A stretch of 64,000 nt of DNA from Roseibium sp. Sym1 (GCF_027359675.1 NZ_CP114786.1:434001-498000); one strand, 5' to 3'. Positions 51,482 through 61,918 are shown, counted from the stretch's first letter. Program-made: numbers and translations. The notes: generated by a model from the letters alone, not told the origin.

Positions 51482-52894
51482 ATGGCGACGAACAGGACTT
51501 ACGACCAGATCAAGGTGGGCGACAGCGCGGAGATCGTCCGGGAGTGTTCCTCCAACGACCTTCTGGTCTTTGCCCATGCATCCGGCAACCACAATCCGAT
51601 CCACCTGCCGGACACGGACTGGACCGGTGACGGCCACATCGACAAGCCGGTGGCCCCGGCCATGTGGGTGGGCGGACTGGCTTCCGCGGTGCTCGGCAAC
51701 ATTCTTCCCGGGCCCGGAACGGTCTACAAGGCGCAGTCCTTCCGGTTCCTCGGCGCCGCCGCCGTCGGAGACAAGCTCCATGTCAGGGTAACCGCCACCG
51801 AAAAGAAACCCGACAACATCATCCTGTTCGACATGAGCGTGACCCGCGCGGACGGCGTCCGGCTGGTTGAAGGCGTGGCCGAAGTCAAGGCCCCCACCGA
51901 GACCATTGAATTCGATTCCAGCAACATTCCCGCGCTGCTCGTCCAGCGCCACCGGCACTTCAACCGGATGATCGAGCTGGCCAAGACGCTGCCCGCCCTG
52001 CCGACCGCCGTGGCCGCGCCAGACGACCCGAACTCCCTGGAGGGCGCGCTGATGGCTGCCCGCGAAGGTTTGATCGACCCGGTGCTGATCGGTGCGAGGG
52101 AGCGAATCGAAGCCGCCGCCAGGGAGCTGAATGAAGACATCGGCGCCTATGAACTGATCGACATCGAGGACGAACTGGAGGCAGCCGGCCGGGCGGTCGC
52201 GATGGTCCACGAAGGCCGGGCGAAGGCGGTCATGAAGGGCCATCTCCACACGGACCACCTGCTGCATCATGTGGTCAAGCGCGACGGCGGCCTCAGGACC
52301 AAACGACGGATCAGCCACGTCTTCGTCATGGACATTCCGGGCCGCAAGACACCTGTTCTGATTTCCGACGCGGCGATCAACATCTCGCCGGACCTCAACA
52401 CCAAGGTCGATATCACCCAGAATGCCATCGACGCCGCCCGGTCTCTTGGTCTGGAAACACCCCGGGTCGGCGTCTTGTCAGCAATCGAGACGGTCAACCC
52501 GGCCATTCCTTCAAGCCTCGACGCCGCGATCCTTTCCAAGATGGCGGAACGCGGCCAGATCACCGGCGCGGTCGTCGACGGGCCGCTGGCAATGGACAAT
52601 GCCATTGACGTGCAGGCAGCCCGCACAAAGGGCATCACGTCGCTGGTGGCCGGTCATGCCGAGGTGCTGATCGTCCCCAACCTGGAATCCGGCAACATGC
52701 TGGCCAAGGAACTGACCTTCATCGCGCATGCGGAGGCCGCAGGTCTTGTCCTCGGCGCCAAGGTACCGGTCATGCTGACCAGCCGCGCCGACGACGGCCG
52801 CGCGCGGCTGGCCTCCTGCGCGCTGGCGCTGCTTTACATGCACTGGCAATCCAAGGGGGCTCCGGCCGGCATCTTCGATCGCGAGGAAGACTGA
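51482..52894 (+). CDS. MaoC-like hydratase / phosphate acetyltransferase fusion
   Basis: A 470-residue two-domain protein. Residues about 1-145 form a MaoC-like hot-dog hydratase domain with FAHASGNHNPIH, where the usual catalytic Asp of the SGDxNPxH motif is Asn. Residues about 150-465 form a phosphate acetyltransferase/butyryltransferase domain (LEGALMAAREGLIDPVLIGARERI, then VVDGPLAMDNAIDV and GNMLAKELTFIAHAEAAG). It turns acetyl-CoA (or another acyl-CoA) into an acyl phosphate for AckA, whose gene starts 2 bases downstream. This fusion is known in alphaproteobacteria; its hydratase activity is not established, and the Asn makes it doubtful here. Confidence 0.93.
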   Translation: MATNRTYDQIKVGDSAEIVRECSSNDLLVFAHASGNHNPIHLPDTDWTGDGHIDKPVAPAMWVGGLASAVLGNILPGPGTVYKAQSFRFLGAAAVGDKLHVRVTATEKKPDNIILFDMSVTRADGVRLVEGVAEVKAPTETIEFDSSNIPALLVQRHRHFNRMIELAKTLPALPTAVAAPDDPNSLEGALMAAREGLIDPVLIGARERIEAAARELNEDIGAYELIDIEDELEAAGRAVAMVHEGRAKAVMKGHLHTDHLLHHVVKRDGGLRTKRRISHVFVMDIPGRKTPVLISDAAINISPDLNTKVDITQNAIDAARSLGLETPRVGVLSAIETVNPAIPSSLDAAILSKMAERGQITGAVVDGPLAMDNAIDVQAARTKGITSLVAGHAEVLIVPNLESGNMLAKELTFIAHAEAAGLVLGAKVPVMLTSRADDGRARLASCALALLYMHWQSKGAPAGIFDREED

Positions 52895-52896
52895 CC

Positions 52897-54081
52897 ATGG
52901 AACGGGTGATCCTGGTCCTGAATTCAGGCTCCTCCTCGATCAAGTTCACGCTTTACACCGGAACCCGCGATCTGCTGAAAGGCCAGATCTCGGGACTGGG
53001 AGCAACGCCGCACATCAGGCTCACATCAAGGGCCTCCGGCACCGAGATCGACCGGCCGCTGACCGGGGCCGAAGGCAAGACACACGGGACGGCGCTGGCG
53101 GCCCTGCTGCCGGTCCTGGAAAGCGAGCTGGGCGGGCGCAGCGTGGACGCGGTCGGCCACCGCGTCGTCCATGGCGGGGTAACCCACGCCGCTCCGCTCA
53201 GGATTACCGCTGACGTGATGACGGAACTGCGCGCGCTGGAGCCGCTGGCACCCCTGCATCAGCCCCATAACCTGGCCGGTATCGAGGCGGCCCGCGCGGC
53301 CTTTCCACGGGCCCAGCAGACAGCCTGCTTCGATACCGCCTTTCACCGCAACCATCCCTGGGTGAACGATACCTTCGCGCTGCCACGTCCGCTCTATGAC
53401 GAGGGCGTGCGCCGTTACGGATTTCATGGCCTGTCCTACGAATATATCTGCCGCTACCTGAAGGAAACGCGGCCGGAGACCTTTTCAGGACGGGTGATCG
53501 TCGCCCATCTGGGCAACGGCGCCTCCATGTGCGCGATCCGGGACGGCCAGAGCATCGGCTCCACGATGGGGTTCACCGCCCTGGACGGCCTGCCGATGGG
53601 GACCCGATGCGGCCAGCTGGATCCGGGTGTGGTGCTGTACCTCCTGACCACCAAGGGCCTGTCCGCGGACGAGGTCTCCGACCTGCTCTACAAGAATTCC
53701 GGCCTGAAGGGCCTGTCCGGCATCAGCCAGGACATGCGCACCCTGACGGAAAGCGACGATCCGCGCGCAGCGGAAGCGATCGACTATTTCGTGTTTCGAA
53801 TCCGGCGGGAAATCGGCGCAATGGCGGCCGTGCTCGGCGGCCTGGACACTGTGGTGTTCACCGGTGGCATCGGAGAAAACGCGGCGCCGATCCGCGAGAA
53901 GATCTGTGCCGGACAGGACTGGCTGGGGCTCTCGATCGACCCGGCCCGCAACCTCGATCACCGGGAGGACATTTCCGCCGAAGCGTCAAGTGTCAGGGTC
54001 CTGGTCATTCCGACAAACGAGGAGGAAACGATCAGGCGTCACACGGAGGCCCTGCTGGACGATGTGACCGCACCCGCGTGA
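52897..54081 (+). CDS. ackA: acetate/propionate-type kinase
   Basis: A 394-residue enzyme that makes ATP from acetyl phosphate, or the reverse. All ASKHA landmarks are present: VILVLNSGSSSIKF (phosphate loop), GHRVVHGG, ACFDTAFHRNHPW, ARYGFHGLSYEY-like sequence, VAHLGNGASMCAIRDG and VVFTGGIGENAAPIRE. Length is normal. It is co-transcribed with the PTA fusion, so together they form the acetyl-CoA-acetate route. Confidence 0.97.
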   Translation: MERVILVLNSGSSSIKFTLYTGTRDLLKGQISGLGATPHIRLTSRASGTEIDRPLTGAEGKTHGTALAALLPVLESELGGRSVDAVGHRVVHGGVTHAAPLRITADVMTELRALEPLAPLHQPHNLAGIEAARAAFPRAQQTACFDTAFHRNHPWVNDTFALPRPLYDEGVRRYGFHGLSYEYICRYLKETRPETFSGRVIVAHLGNGASMCAIRDGQSIGSTMGFTALDGLPMGTRCGQLDPGVVLYLLTTKGLSADEVSDLLYKNSGLKGLSGISQDMRTLTESDDPRAAEAIDYFVFRIRREIGAMAAVLGGLDTVVFTGGIGENAAPIREKICAGQDWLGLSIDPARNLDHREDISAEASSVRVLVIPTNEEETIRRHTEALLDDVTAPA

Positions 54082-54091
54082 AACGGTCGTG

Positions 54092-55030
54092 TCATTGCCC
54101 GGCAGGATCCAGAAGTGCAGCGAACTCGTCCTCGTATGTGCGCAGGACCGGCCGATAATCGGCATGCACCACCGGCTCGAAGCCACCGGGCAGGTCCGGT
54201 TCGATCGCCAGATACGCGTCGGGGGCTTCCCGGCGCAGGTCCATCAGTCCCGCCCTCAAACGCCGCTTCAGCGGGTCCGGCAGGTCCTTGCGCAAGGTGT
54301 GCGCGGAATAGGGGATCGGCGGCGATCGCCAGACGATCTCGAGGTCATCGAGCCCCCGCGCCCCGGACACATAGAAGTCGTTGAGCGTGCCTGCCGTGTA
54401 GCCGTTCTTGGCTTCCCCCGCGAGCGTCGACCAGGCAAGGGAGGCGTTCACACGCCCGTCCAGTACGGCGCGCAAGCCTTCGACCGGATCCTCGACCTCC
54501 ACCAGTGTGCTGAAATGGGACCTTGCATTGATCCCGTCCGCGGCCAGGTTGGCCAGGGGCACACGGTAACCGGCCACGGCGTGGGTGCCGCCAACCGCCA
54601 GGCGCGTGCCTTTCAGATCTGCAAGCGTCTGCTTTTCTTCCCCTCGCCTGGCCACCAGTATGGCATAGAACCGTGCCGGGAAGTCATCCGGTCCCGCGGT
54701 CACCATCGGCTCGACGCAGGTACACAGCTGGTGCACGGCCGCATAGGCCGAGGGCGACAGCCTGGCATAATCGATCCGTCCATCGGCAAGAGCCTCGACC
54801 GCGTCGCCCATGGTGTCCAGCAGGAACAGATCGACCGGCAGGTCGGCGATTTCCTCCAAAGCAAGCCGGAACGGTTCCACCCGGTCACGGGTACCTTCAT
54901 CGGCGGCGACAACCACACCGAGACGCAGCCTTTCCGGCGACGCGGCGTTGTCCTGCGCAATTGCGCGGGATAACCCTGCCGCCATGAGAATCGTCAGCGC
55001 GGTCAGGGCCCATATCTTCACGAGCGCCAC
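54092..55030 (-). CDS. PhnD-type ABC transporter substrate-binding protein, orphan
   Basis: A roughly 312-residue periplasmic binding protein of the phosphate/phosphite/phosphonate (PhnD) family. It has a signal peptide (LTALTILMAAGLSRAIAQ) and the core DYARLSPSAYAAVHQL, VEPMVTAGPDDFPARFYAILVARR and TLADLKGTRLAVGGTHAVAGYRVPL. The start is unclear: GTG at 55030 or 55021 gives a proper signal peptide, whereas the long frame to 55324 runs into the divergent HAD gene. No ATPase or permease gene is adjacent, so either it feeds a distant transporter or it serves as a sensor. The ligand is not predictable. Confidence 0.82.
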   Translation of the reverse strand: MALVKIWALTALTILMAAGLSRAIAQDNAASPERLRLGVVVAADEGTRDRVEPFRLALEEIADLPVDLFLLDTMGDAVEALADGRIDYARLSPSAYAAVHQLCTCVEPMVTAGPDDFPARFYAILVARRGEEKQTLADLKGTRLAVGGTHAVAGYRVPLANLAADGINARSHFSTLVEVEDPVEGLRAVLDGRVNASLAWSTLAGEAKNGYTAGTLNDFYVSGARGLDDLEIVWRSPPIPYSAHTLRKDLPDPLKRRLRAGLMDLRREAPDAYLAIEPDLPGGFEPVVHADYRPVLRTYEDEFAALLDPAGQ

Positions 55031-55112
55031 AATACCGACATAACCTTCTGATGATACTCGCAAAATAACTTCCTGCCCTTTGGCTGCCTTTTCAAATAAC
55101 CGGACCGCCCGC

Positions 55113-55730
55113 ATGCGCAAGCCTATCACGACCGTGGTCTTCGATATAGGAAATGTCCTGATCGATTGGAATCCCGAGTATCTCTTTGCCCGACTGATCC
55201 CTGAAGAAACAGCACGAAAAACATTTCTGGAAACCGTGTGTACGGCTGAATGGAACCTGCAGCAGGATCTCGGCCGTCCCTGGCCGGAGGCTGTCGCGAT
55301 GCTGCAGGCGCAACATCCCGACAAGTCCGAGCTGATCGAGGCCTATTACACACGCTGGCACGACATGGTTCCGGGCGAGATTCCGGAGACACCCGACCTG
55401 CTTGCCACCCTCAAGGAGGCCGGCATACCGCTCTACGCCATCACCAATTTCTCAGGCGAGAAATTCGGCGAAGCCCAAGCCCGGTTTCCGTTTCTCAAGA
55501 CCAGCTTTCTGGATATTGTCGTTTCGGGGGATGAACAGCTGGCCAAGCCCGACCCCCGGATCTACGAGATCCTGTTTGAACGCAACGGTCTTGATCCGGC
55601 CACCTGCCTGTTCATCGATGACAGCGAACAGAATGTCGCCACCGCAGGGCGTCTCGGCATGACGGCACATCACTTCAGGGATGCCGAAGGCCTGAGGCGG
55701 CAACTCGCCGAGCTGGGCCTGCCCGCCTGA
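55113..55730 (+). CDS. HAD-superfamily phosphatase (YihX-like)
   Basis: A 205-residue hydrolase with HAD motif I TTVVFDIGNVLIDWNP (nucleophile Asp11), motif II in YAITNFSG, Lys of motif III in EQLAKPDPRIYEILF and motif IV CLFIDDSEQNVATA. The cap is small and helical. The second Asp of the DxD motif is replaced by Gly, as in YihX-type sugar-1-phosphate phosphatases. The substrate is unproven. The start at 55113 (MRKPITT) is favoured; an ATG at 55080 is 33 bases upstream. It diverges from the binding-protein gene. Confidence 0.9.
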   Translation: MRKPITTVVFDIGNVLIDWNPEYLFARLIPEETARKTFLETVCTAEWNLQQDLGRPWPEAVAMLQAQHPDKSELIEAYYTRWHDMVPGEIPETPDLLATLKEAGIPLYAITNFSGEKFGEAQARFPFLKTSFLDIVVSGDEQLAKPDPRIYEILFERNGLDPATCLFIDDSEQNVATAGRLGMTAHHFRDAEGLRRQLAELGLPA

Positions 55731-55784
55731 ACCGGACCGGAGGCAGGCGCCTGCCATGGGCCCGCCACGGACCTATCCGCGCCG

Positions 55785-56813
<1,029 letters not shown>

Positions 56814-56880
56814 AAGCTGCCCCCGGTCCCCTTGTCGTCACACAGCCAACCCATGCCATTCGTGCCCAATGTACCCCAAA

Positions 56881-57882
56881 TCAGGAAAAACGGAATTCCG
56901 TTACGTGACTATAAGTCTCTGAGGGCCGTAACAAAACACTCGTGAAACCGTCCTGATTGACACTGTCCGGCCAGCGCTGCGCCTCAAGGCAAAGCCCGGC
57001 ATGCGCTCCATAGTGCCTGCCGTCCAGACCGGGGACGGGGACATTCACCCCCGCGGCATCGTAGAGCTGCAGCCCGGGTTCCGTGGTCCAGACCTCCATG
57101 CGCCGGTCTCCGGCGGCATCTTCAAGAGCGGCGGCGAATTGCACCTGGTCTCGCGGCGCGTCGCCGAGGCAGAAATTGTGATCGTAGATCACGTCCTCCT
57201 CGCCGGGCTTGCGCCTGAGCTTGCGGCCTTCCTGGAAATCATATGGCGTCCAGGCGACCTTGCGGATTTCGCCCGTCGGGATCAGGTCCCCGTCCACGGG
57301 CAGATACGCGCCGGCGGCAATTTCCAGCGTGTGGTCCAGAATGGACGCGCTGCCGTCAAGATTGAAATAGCTGTGCTGTGTCAGGTTGACCGGTGTGGTC
57401 CGGTCCGTGGTCGCCGTCATTTTCAGCCGCAGGGCGCCTGTCCCGGTCAGGGTATAGCGCAGCAGGCTTTCCACGCGCCCGGGATAGCCCATGTCGCCGT
57501 CCTCGGACACGAGTTTCAGGAGGACGCTGGCCTTGTCGCTTTGCTCAATGCTCCAGACACGCCGGGAAAAGCCTTCCGAGCCGCCATGCAGGTGGTGCCG
57601 GCCGTTTTCATTGAGATCGAGCTGGTAGTCCTGCCCTTCGATGGTCATCCGGCCACCCGCGATCCTGTTGGCGCAGCGCCCCGCCACGACGCCGAAATAG
57701 GGCGAATGGTCCAGGTAGCTCTGCAGGTCGTCAAACCCCAGAACAACGGACTGGCCATTCACCTTGAGGTCGCGAATGATGGCGCCCAGGGTCAGGACGG
57801 ATGCTTCCAGGCTCCCTTTTCTTAAGGTGATTTCCTGAATGGCCGTGCCATCGGCCAAGACACCAAAATCCTTGATCATCAA
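56881..57882 (-). CDS. galM: aldose 1-epimerase
   Basis: A 333-residue mutarotase interconverting alpha and beta forms of aldoses. Recognisable blocks are LTLGAIIRDLKVNGQSVVLGFDDLQSYLDHSPYFGVVAGRCANRI (about 31-75), the His of NLTQHSYFNLDG (about 167-178), DHNFCLG and, near the end, AGLCLEAQRWPDSVN (catalytic Glu). The length is standard. It lies 87 bases downstream of the phosphohexomutase gene on the same strand, so a sugar-catabolic transcript with that enzyme is likely. Confidence 0.95.
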   Translation of the reverse strand: MMIKDFGVLADGTAIQEITLRKGSLEASVLTLGAIIRDLKVNGQSVVLGFDDLQSYLDHSPYFGVVAGRCANRIAGGRMTIEGQDYQLDLNENGRHHLHGGSEGFSRRVWSIEQSDKASVLLKLVSEDGDMGYPGRVESLLRYTLTGTGALRLKMTATTDRTTPVNLTQHSYFNLDGSASILDHTLEIAAGAYLPVDGDLIPTGEIRKVAWTPYDFQEGRKLRRKPGEEDVIYDHNFCLGDAPRDQVQFAAALEDAAGDRRMEVWTTEPGLQLYDAAGVNVPVPGLDGRHYGAHAGLCLEAQRWPDSVNQDGFTSVLLRPSETYSHVTEFRFS

Positions 57883-57969
57883 TTTCTCCGGGTGGGCACC
57901 ATGCCGTGCCAGGGCAGGATATGTCGGGCGGCAGACCCATCCGCCGCCCGCAAGGGCTTCAACTGCGGG

Positions 57970-59472
57970 TCACAGGGTCTGGTTATAGTCGCCCACTTCC
58001 GGGTTTTCACGCAAAACCCCGTCGACCGCCTTGAACATGTCGTGCAACCGCTGTTCCGAAACCGGGCTTTCCACGACGACGACCAGTTCCGGCTTGTTCG
58101 ACGAGGCCCGCACCAGGCCCCAGGTGCCGTCTTCGCTGACAACGCGGACACCATTGACCGTAATGAGGTCGGTGATCGCCTGGCCGGCGACCGTCTCGCC
58201 GTTTGCCTTCATCTCCTGGAAGCGGGCGACCACCCGGTCGACAACGTCGTACTTGATCTCGTCGGCGCATTTGGGCGCCATGGTCGGCGAGCCCCAGGTC
58301 TTGGGCAGGTCCCGGCGCAGATCGGCCATGGTCTTGTCCGGGTTGCGGTCCATCATGTCCAGGATCGCGATCGCGGAGACAAGGCCGTCGTCATAACCGC
58401 GGCCGATCGGTTTGTTGAAGAAATAGTGGCCGGACTTCTCGAAGCCGACAATGGCATCGAGGTCGGTCACCCGGCGCTTGATATAGGAGTGGCCGGTCTT
58501 GAAGTAATCGGTCTTTGCCCCGTTGGCCTTGAGCACCGGATCGGTGTTGAAGAGGCCGGTCGACTTCACGTCGACGACAAACTGGCTGCCGGGATGCAGC
58601 GCGGAGATGTCCCGCGCCAGCATGACGCCGACCTTGTCGGCGAAGATCTCCTCGCCCTCATTGTCGACGACACCGCAACGGTCGCCGTCGCCGTCGAAGC
58701 CGAGACCGACATCCGCGCCCACTTCCAGGACCTTGTCCCGCAGCGCATGCAGCATCTTCATGTCTTCGGGGTTCGGGTTGTAGCGCGGGAAGGTGTGGTC
58801 GAGTTCCGCGTCGAGCGGGACGACGTCGGCGCCGAGCGCCTCCAGAATCTTCGGCGCGAAGGCTCCGGCCGTGCCGTTGCCGCAGGCCGCGACCACCTTG
58901 ATCGGCCGCTTCAGCTTCGGCCGGTCGGTCAGGTCCTTGAAATAGACGTCCGCGAACCCGTCGACGAAGCGATAGCTGCCTCCTCCTTTCAGGTCGAAGG
59001 CGGCCTCAAGAACGATCTCCTTCAGCCGGCCCATCTCGTCCGGGCCGAAGGTCAATGGCCGGTCGATGCCCATCTTGACGCCGGTCCAGCCGTTATCATT
59101 GTGGGAGGCGGTGATCATCGCGACGGCGGGAACGTCCAGGGCGAACTGGGCGAAATAGGCCATGGGCGACAGGGCGAGGCCAATGTCGTGCACGTTGACG
59201 CCGGCGGCCATCAATCCGTTGACCACGGCCATCTTGATGGTCGAGGAATAGCCGCGGAAATCGTGGCCGACGACAATGTCGGGGCGCACGCCGCGTTCAT
59301 GGATCAGCGTGCCGATGCCCATGCCGAGCGCCTGCATGCCCATCAGGTTGATTTCCTTCTCGAACAGCCAGCGGGCATCGTATTCCCGGAAGCCTGTCGG
59401 CTTGACCATGGGCAAGGTTTCGTACTCAAGCGTATTGGGCGTCAAACTCGGAAGGGGTTTGGGAAACATCAA
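57970..59472 (-). CDS. phosphomannomutase/phosphoglucomutase
   Basis: A 500-residue alpha-D-phosphohexomutase. The phosphoserine loop is ITASHNDNGWTGVK (Ser at about 121), the metal-binding loop is GLGFDGDGDRCGV (about 241-253), the sugar loop is GFEKSGHYFF and the phosphate-binding loop is LVRASSNKPELVVVVE. All four are intact. It moves phosphate between C6 and C1 of mannose or glucose and so supplies precursors for polysaccharide and LPS. Which sugar it prefers cannot be read from sequence. It sits between retropepsin-like and galM genes on the minus strand. Confidence 0.95.
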   Translation of the reverse strand: MMFPKPLPSLTPNTLEYETLPMVKPTGFREYDARWLFEKEINLMGMQALGMGIGTLIHERGVRPDIVVGHDFRGYSSTIKMAVVNGLMAAGVNVHDIGLALSPMAYFAQFALDVPAVAMITASHNDNGWTGVKMGIDRPLTFGPDEMGRLKEIVLEAAFDLKGGGSYRFVDGFADVYFKDLTDRPKLKRPIKVVAACGNGTAGAFAPKILEALGADVVPLDAELDHTFPRYNPNPEDMKMLHALRDKVLEVGADVGLGFDGDGDRCGVVDNEGEEIFADKVGVMLARDISALHPGSQFVVDVKSTGLFNTDPVLKANGAKTDYFKTGHSYIKRRVTDLDAIVGFEKSGHYFFNKPIGRGYDDGLVSAIAILDMMDRNPDKTMADLRRDLPKTWGSPTMAPKCADEIKYDVVDRVVARFQEMKANGETVAGQAITDLITVNGVRVVSEDGTWGLVRASSNKPELVVVVESPVSEQRLHDMFKAVDGVLRENPEVGDYNQTL

Positions 59473-59532
59473 TGCCTCTCAATGCCGAAGGAATAAGGAT
59501 TTCGGGTCGAACCGCGGAGACGGAAGGCCGGA

Positions 59533-60027
59533 TCACTGAACCAGTACTAGTGTGCCGCCCGACATGTCAAACCGTTGCAGCCGGTTGAGAACGGACATGC
59601 CGAGAAGCGGCTCGCCCAGGCTCTGATCTTTCAACACAAGGGCGTCGATGTTTCGCAGGCGGATGTTGCCGAGGCGGAGGCTGTCGATGACGGCTCTTGC
59701 GCCGTGGACCGTGCCGTTGGCCGTTCGGATGGAGTATTTGAAGTCGGAAGGAGTCGTGAAGATGCCGATGTCTTCGGCCACGGATTCCGGAAGAACCGTG
59801 GTCGTGGCACCGGTGTCGACCAGCATGTCGATCGCGCGCCCGTTCAGATAGGCGTCCGCAACGAAGTGCCCCTGCCTGTTCCGCGAAATCCGGTAAAGCC
59901 GTTCCCCACCCTCGGGTTCCTCCGCCTCCGGGCCTCCGGCCGGCGCACCAAGACGTTTCTCCACCAGCGCGGGGACCAGCGGCGCGACGGCCAGGCAGAG
60001 CAGAAAGATGATGGCAAACCGTAACAT
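59533..60027 (-). CDS. retropepsin-like membrane aspartic protease (TIGR02281 type)
   Basis: A 164-residue protein with one N-terminal membrane helix (about 3-22) and a clan AA domain (about 55-160). The single Asp-Thr-Gly-Ala catalytic loop is IDMLVDTGATTTVLP (about 84-98), preceded by GHFVADAYLNGR, and the C-terminal LLGMSVLNRLQRFDMSGGTLVL matches the family. A dimer should make the active site in the periplasm. Substrates are unknown. The start at 60027 (MLRFAIIFLL) is favoured over upstream in-frame starts lacking the hydrophobic start. It lies 60 bases from the phosphohexomutase. Confidence 0.9.
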   Translation of the reverse strand: MLRFAIIFLLCLAVAPLVPALVEKRLGAPAGGPEAEEPEGGERLYRISRNRQGHFVADAYLNGRAIDMLVDTGATTTVLPESVAEDIGIFTTPSDFKYSIRTANGTVHGARAVIDSLRLGNIRLRNIDALVLKDQSLGEPLLGMSVLNRLQRFDMSGGTLVLVQ

Positions 60028-60105
60028 GCCGACCCTTGGGGTTGCGGGGACGGTTCGGGATAGCACGGTTTCGTTAGCAACCTTTAAAACCGGTCGGTAC
60101 AACCT

Positions 60106-61005
60106 TCAGGTAATCTGGTCGGCCAGGCGGACAATGTCGCTTCTGAGAGGCGCGCTGGATTGGGCCCCGGTTACGGTACAGGCCAGCGCACCGGCGGCCA
60201 CACCTTCCTTCAATGCCCGTTCAAAGGACGTATCCCGGTCAAGGGCGGCAGCAACCGCGCCGCAGAAGGCATCTCCGGCACCGGTTGTGTCTACCGCGAC
60301 AATCTCGGGAGAGCCGAACCGGTACCTCGCCTTCCCGCTGCGCGCGAGCACGCCGTCGGCACCAAGGGTGACGATGACGGAGCGCTGAGGCGTCACGAAC
60401 CGATCGACAAAGGTTTCCGGATCGCCGGCGATGCCGAGACGGCCCGCGATCATTGCCGCTTCACTGGTGTTGACCACGACGGTGCCGGTCATATCGAGAC
60501 AGGCCTGAAGGTCGCCTTCCGGAACAGGTGCCGGGTTCCAGAACACGGACGCACCGGCCTCTCTTGCAAGCAATGCCGCGCTGGCGACCTGCTGCAGCGG
60601 CAATTCTCCCTGCACCATCAGCGTATCGCCGGGTGCGAAACAGCCGTCCAGCCAGGCCGCCTCGACCCGCTGGTTGGTGCCGCTGGCGACAATGATCTGG
60701 TTTTCCCCCGACGGATCGATCCCGATGAAGGCCAGCCCCGTCGAGCCGTTCACGGCACGGACACCTGAGAGGTCGACACCGGCTTCGCGCAGGGACTGCA
60801 GTGCCAACTCGGCGAAACTGTCCTGGCCGACCGCGCCGATCATCCTGACATCGGCTCCCGCGCGCCGCGCCGCCAGTGCCTGGTTGGCCCCCTTTCCGCC
60901 GGGAAAGGTCTGGTGGTCGCGGCCGCTGACGGTTTCTCCCGCGGTCGGCAGACGCGGCAATGCGACAACCAGATCCAGATTGATGGAACCGAAAACCGTG
61001 ATCAT
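60106..61005 (-). CDS. rbsK: ribokinase
   Basis: A 299-residue PfkB-family sugar kinase that phosphorylates ribose or a similar sugar. Key features: FGSINLDLVV at the start, the sugar-binding GGKGANQALAARRAGADV (about 36-53), VNTSEA in the middle, VIVTLGADGVL, and the anion hole with catalytic Asp in DTTGAGDAFCGAVAAAL (about 241-257). The start at 61005 gives the standard opening and follows a GGGAGG site. It could also be needed to handle ribose released from nucleosides, given the uracil genes nearby, but that is inference. Confidence 0.93.
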   Translation of the reverse strand: MITVFGSINLDLVVALPRLPTAGETVSGRDHQTFPGGKGANQALAARRAGADVRMIGAVGQDSFAELALQSLREAGVDLSGVRAVNGSTGLAFIGIDPSGENQIIVASGTNQRVEAAWLDGCFAPGDTLMVQGELPLQQVASAALLAREAGASVFWNPAPVPEGDLQACLDMTGTVVVNTSEAAMIAGRLGIAGDPETFVDRFVTPQRSVIVTLGADGVLARSGKARYRFGSPEIVAVDTTGAGDAFCGAVAAALDRDTSFERALKEGVAAGALACTVTGAQSSAPLRSDIVRLADQIT

Positions 61006-61156
61006 GGCGCCTCCCTTTTTCGGAAAGGTTAGACCGAATTTTCCGACAAGTCGCCACATGAAATCCGGCGATACCCTGCCACACCCCTGAACCTATTCCC
61101 GAGCAAGCGCGCATGCGCTGTCCCGAAGGATCAGCCACTTGCTCTCGAGTTTGCCG

Positions 61157-61199
61157 CCCATCCTTCGAGTCGGACCTGACGGTCCTCCTCAGGCTGACG
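61157..61199. repeat. REP-like palindromic intergenic repeat, copy 3
   Basis: Read on the minus strand, this stretch has CAGCCTGAGGAGGACC then GTCAGGTCC and GACTCGAAGGATG, nearly the same as the first arm at 15382-15420. It is the half-unit of the family, placed between rbsK and upp. Confidence 0.8.
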
Positions 61200-61253
61200 A
61201 AGAGTGTTGTTGTTGCAAACGGGATTACCTGCCTGAAAGCTGGCTCAATGAGA

Positions 61254-61275
61254 AAGCCCGCCAGGTGGCGGGCTT
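61254..61275 (-). terminator. terminator after upp
   Basis: AAGCCCGCC (61254-61262) and GGCGGGCTT (61267-61275) form a perfect 9-bp stem with a 4-base loop, 14 bases after the upp stop. The T-tract on the minus strand is short. Confidence 0.75.
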
Positions 61276-61288
61276 CAGGCAGTTCAGA

Positions 61289-61918
61289 TCACTTGGTGCC
61301 GTACATGCGGTCGCCGGCATCGCCGAGACCGGGAACGATATAACCCTTTTCGTTGAGCTTCTCATCGATGGAGGCGGTGTAGATCGGCACGTCCGGGTGT
61401 GCCTCGTTGAACTTGGCTACCCCTTCCGGTGCCGCAAGCAGGCACAGGAAACGGAGGTTGTTGGCACCGCAATCCTTGAGCTTCTGGACCGCCGCGATCG
61501 CCGAATTGGCGGTTGCCAGCATCGGATCGACAACGATCACCAGACGCTCGTTCAGGTCTTCCGGGGCCTTGAAGTAGTATTCCACCGGCTGCAGCGTTTC
61601 CGGATCGCGGTAAAGACCCACATGTGCAACGCGTGCCGAGGGCACCAGATCCAGCATGCCTTCCAGAAGGCCGTTGCCGGCACGCAGCACGGACGCGAAC
61701 ACCAGCTTCTTGCCCGCCAGCGTCGGGGCCTGCATTTCGGCAAGCGGCGTCTCGATGGTCTGGCGGACGAGCGGCAGGTCCCGGGTGACCTCGTAGCAGA
61801 GCAGCGTGGAGATTTCCCGCAGGAGGCGCCGGAACCCCTGGGTGGAGGTCCCCTTGTCGCGCATGATGCTCAGTTTGTGCTGGACCAGCGGGTGGCTGAT
61901 GACATTGGCTCCGGACAT
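61289..61918 (-). CDS. upp: uracil phosphoribosyltransferase
   Basis: A 209-residue enzyme joining uracil and PRPP to give UMP. It opens [31 protein letters not shown] and has the PRPP loop [18 protein letters not shown] (about 125-142), plus [24 protein letters not shown] sequence (about 74-93) and [16 protein letters not shown] at the end. The start at 61918 gives the standard length; the longer frame is not protein-like. It is 65 bases downstream of the URC4-type gene and is probably co-transcribed, so in addition to salvage it may act as URC6 in uracil breakdown. Confidence 0.96.
   Translation of the reverse strand: MSGANVISHPLVQHKLSIMRDKGTSTQGFRRLLREISTLLCYEVTRDLPLVRQTIETPLAEMQAPTLAGKKLVFASVLRAGNGLLEGMLDLVPSARVAHVGLYRDPETLQPVEYYFKAPEDLNERLVIVVDPMLATANSAIAAVQKLKDCGANNLRFLCLLAAPEGVAKFNEAHPDVPIYTASIDEKLNEKGYIVPGLGDAGDRMYGTK

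Noticed and set aside
54092..55324. Extended 410-codon version of the PhnD-type gene
   Set aside because: The extra N-terminal residues overlap the divergent HAD gene and would place the signal peptide inside the protein.
57892..59496. Long plus-strand frame opposite the phosphohexomutase gene
   Set aside because: The minus strand encodes an enzyme with all four active-site loops; the plus-strand frame is a shadow.
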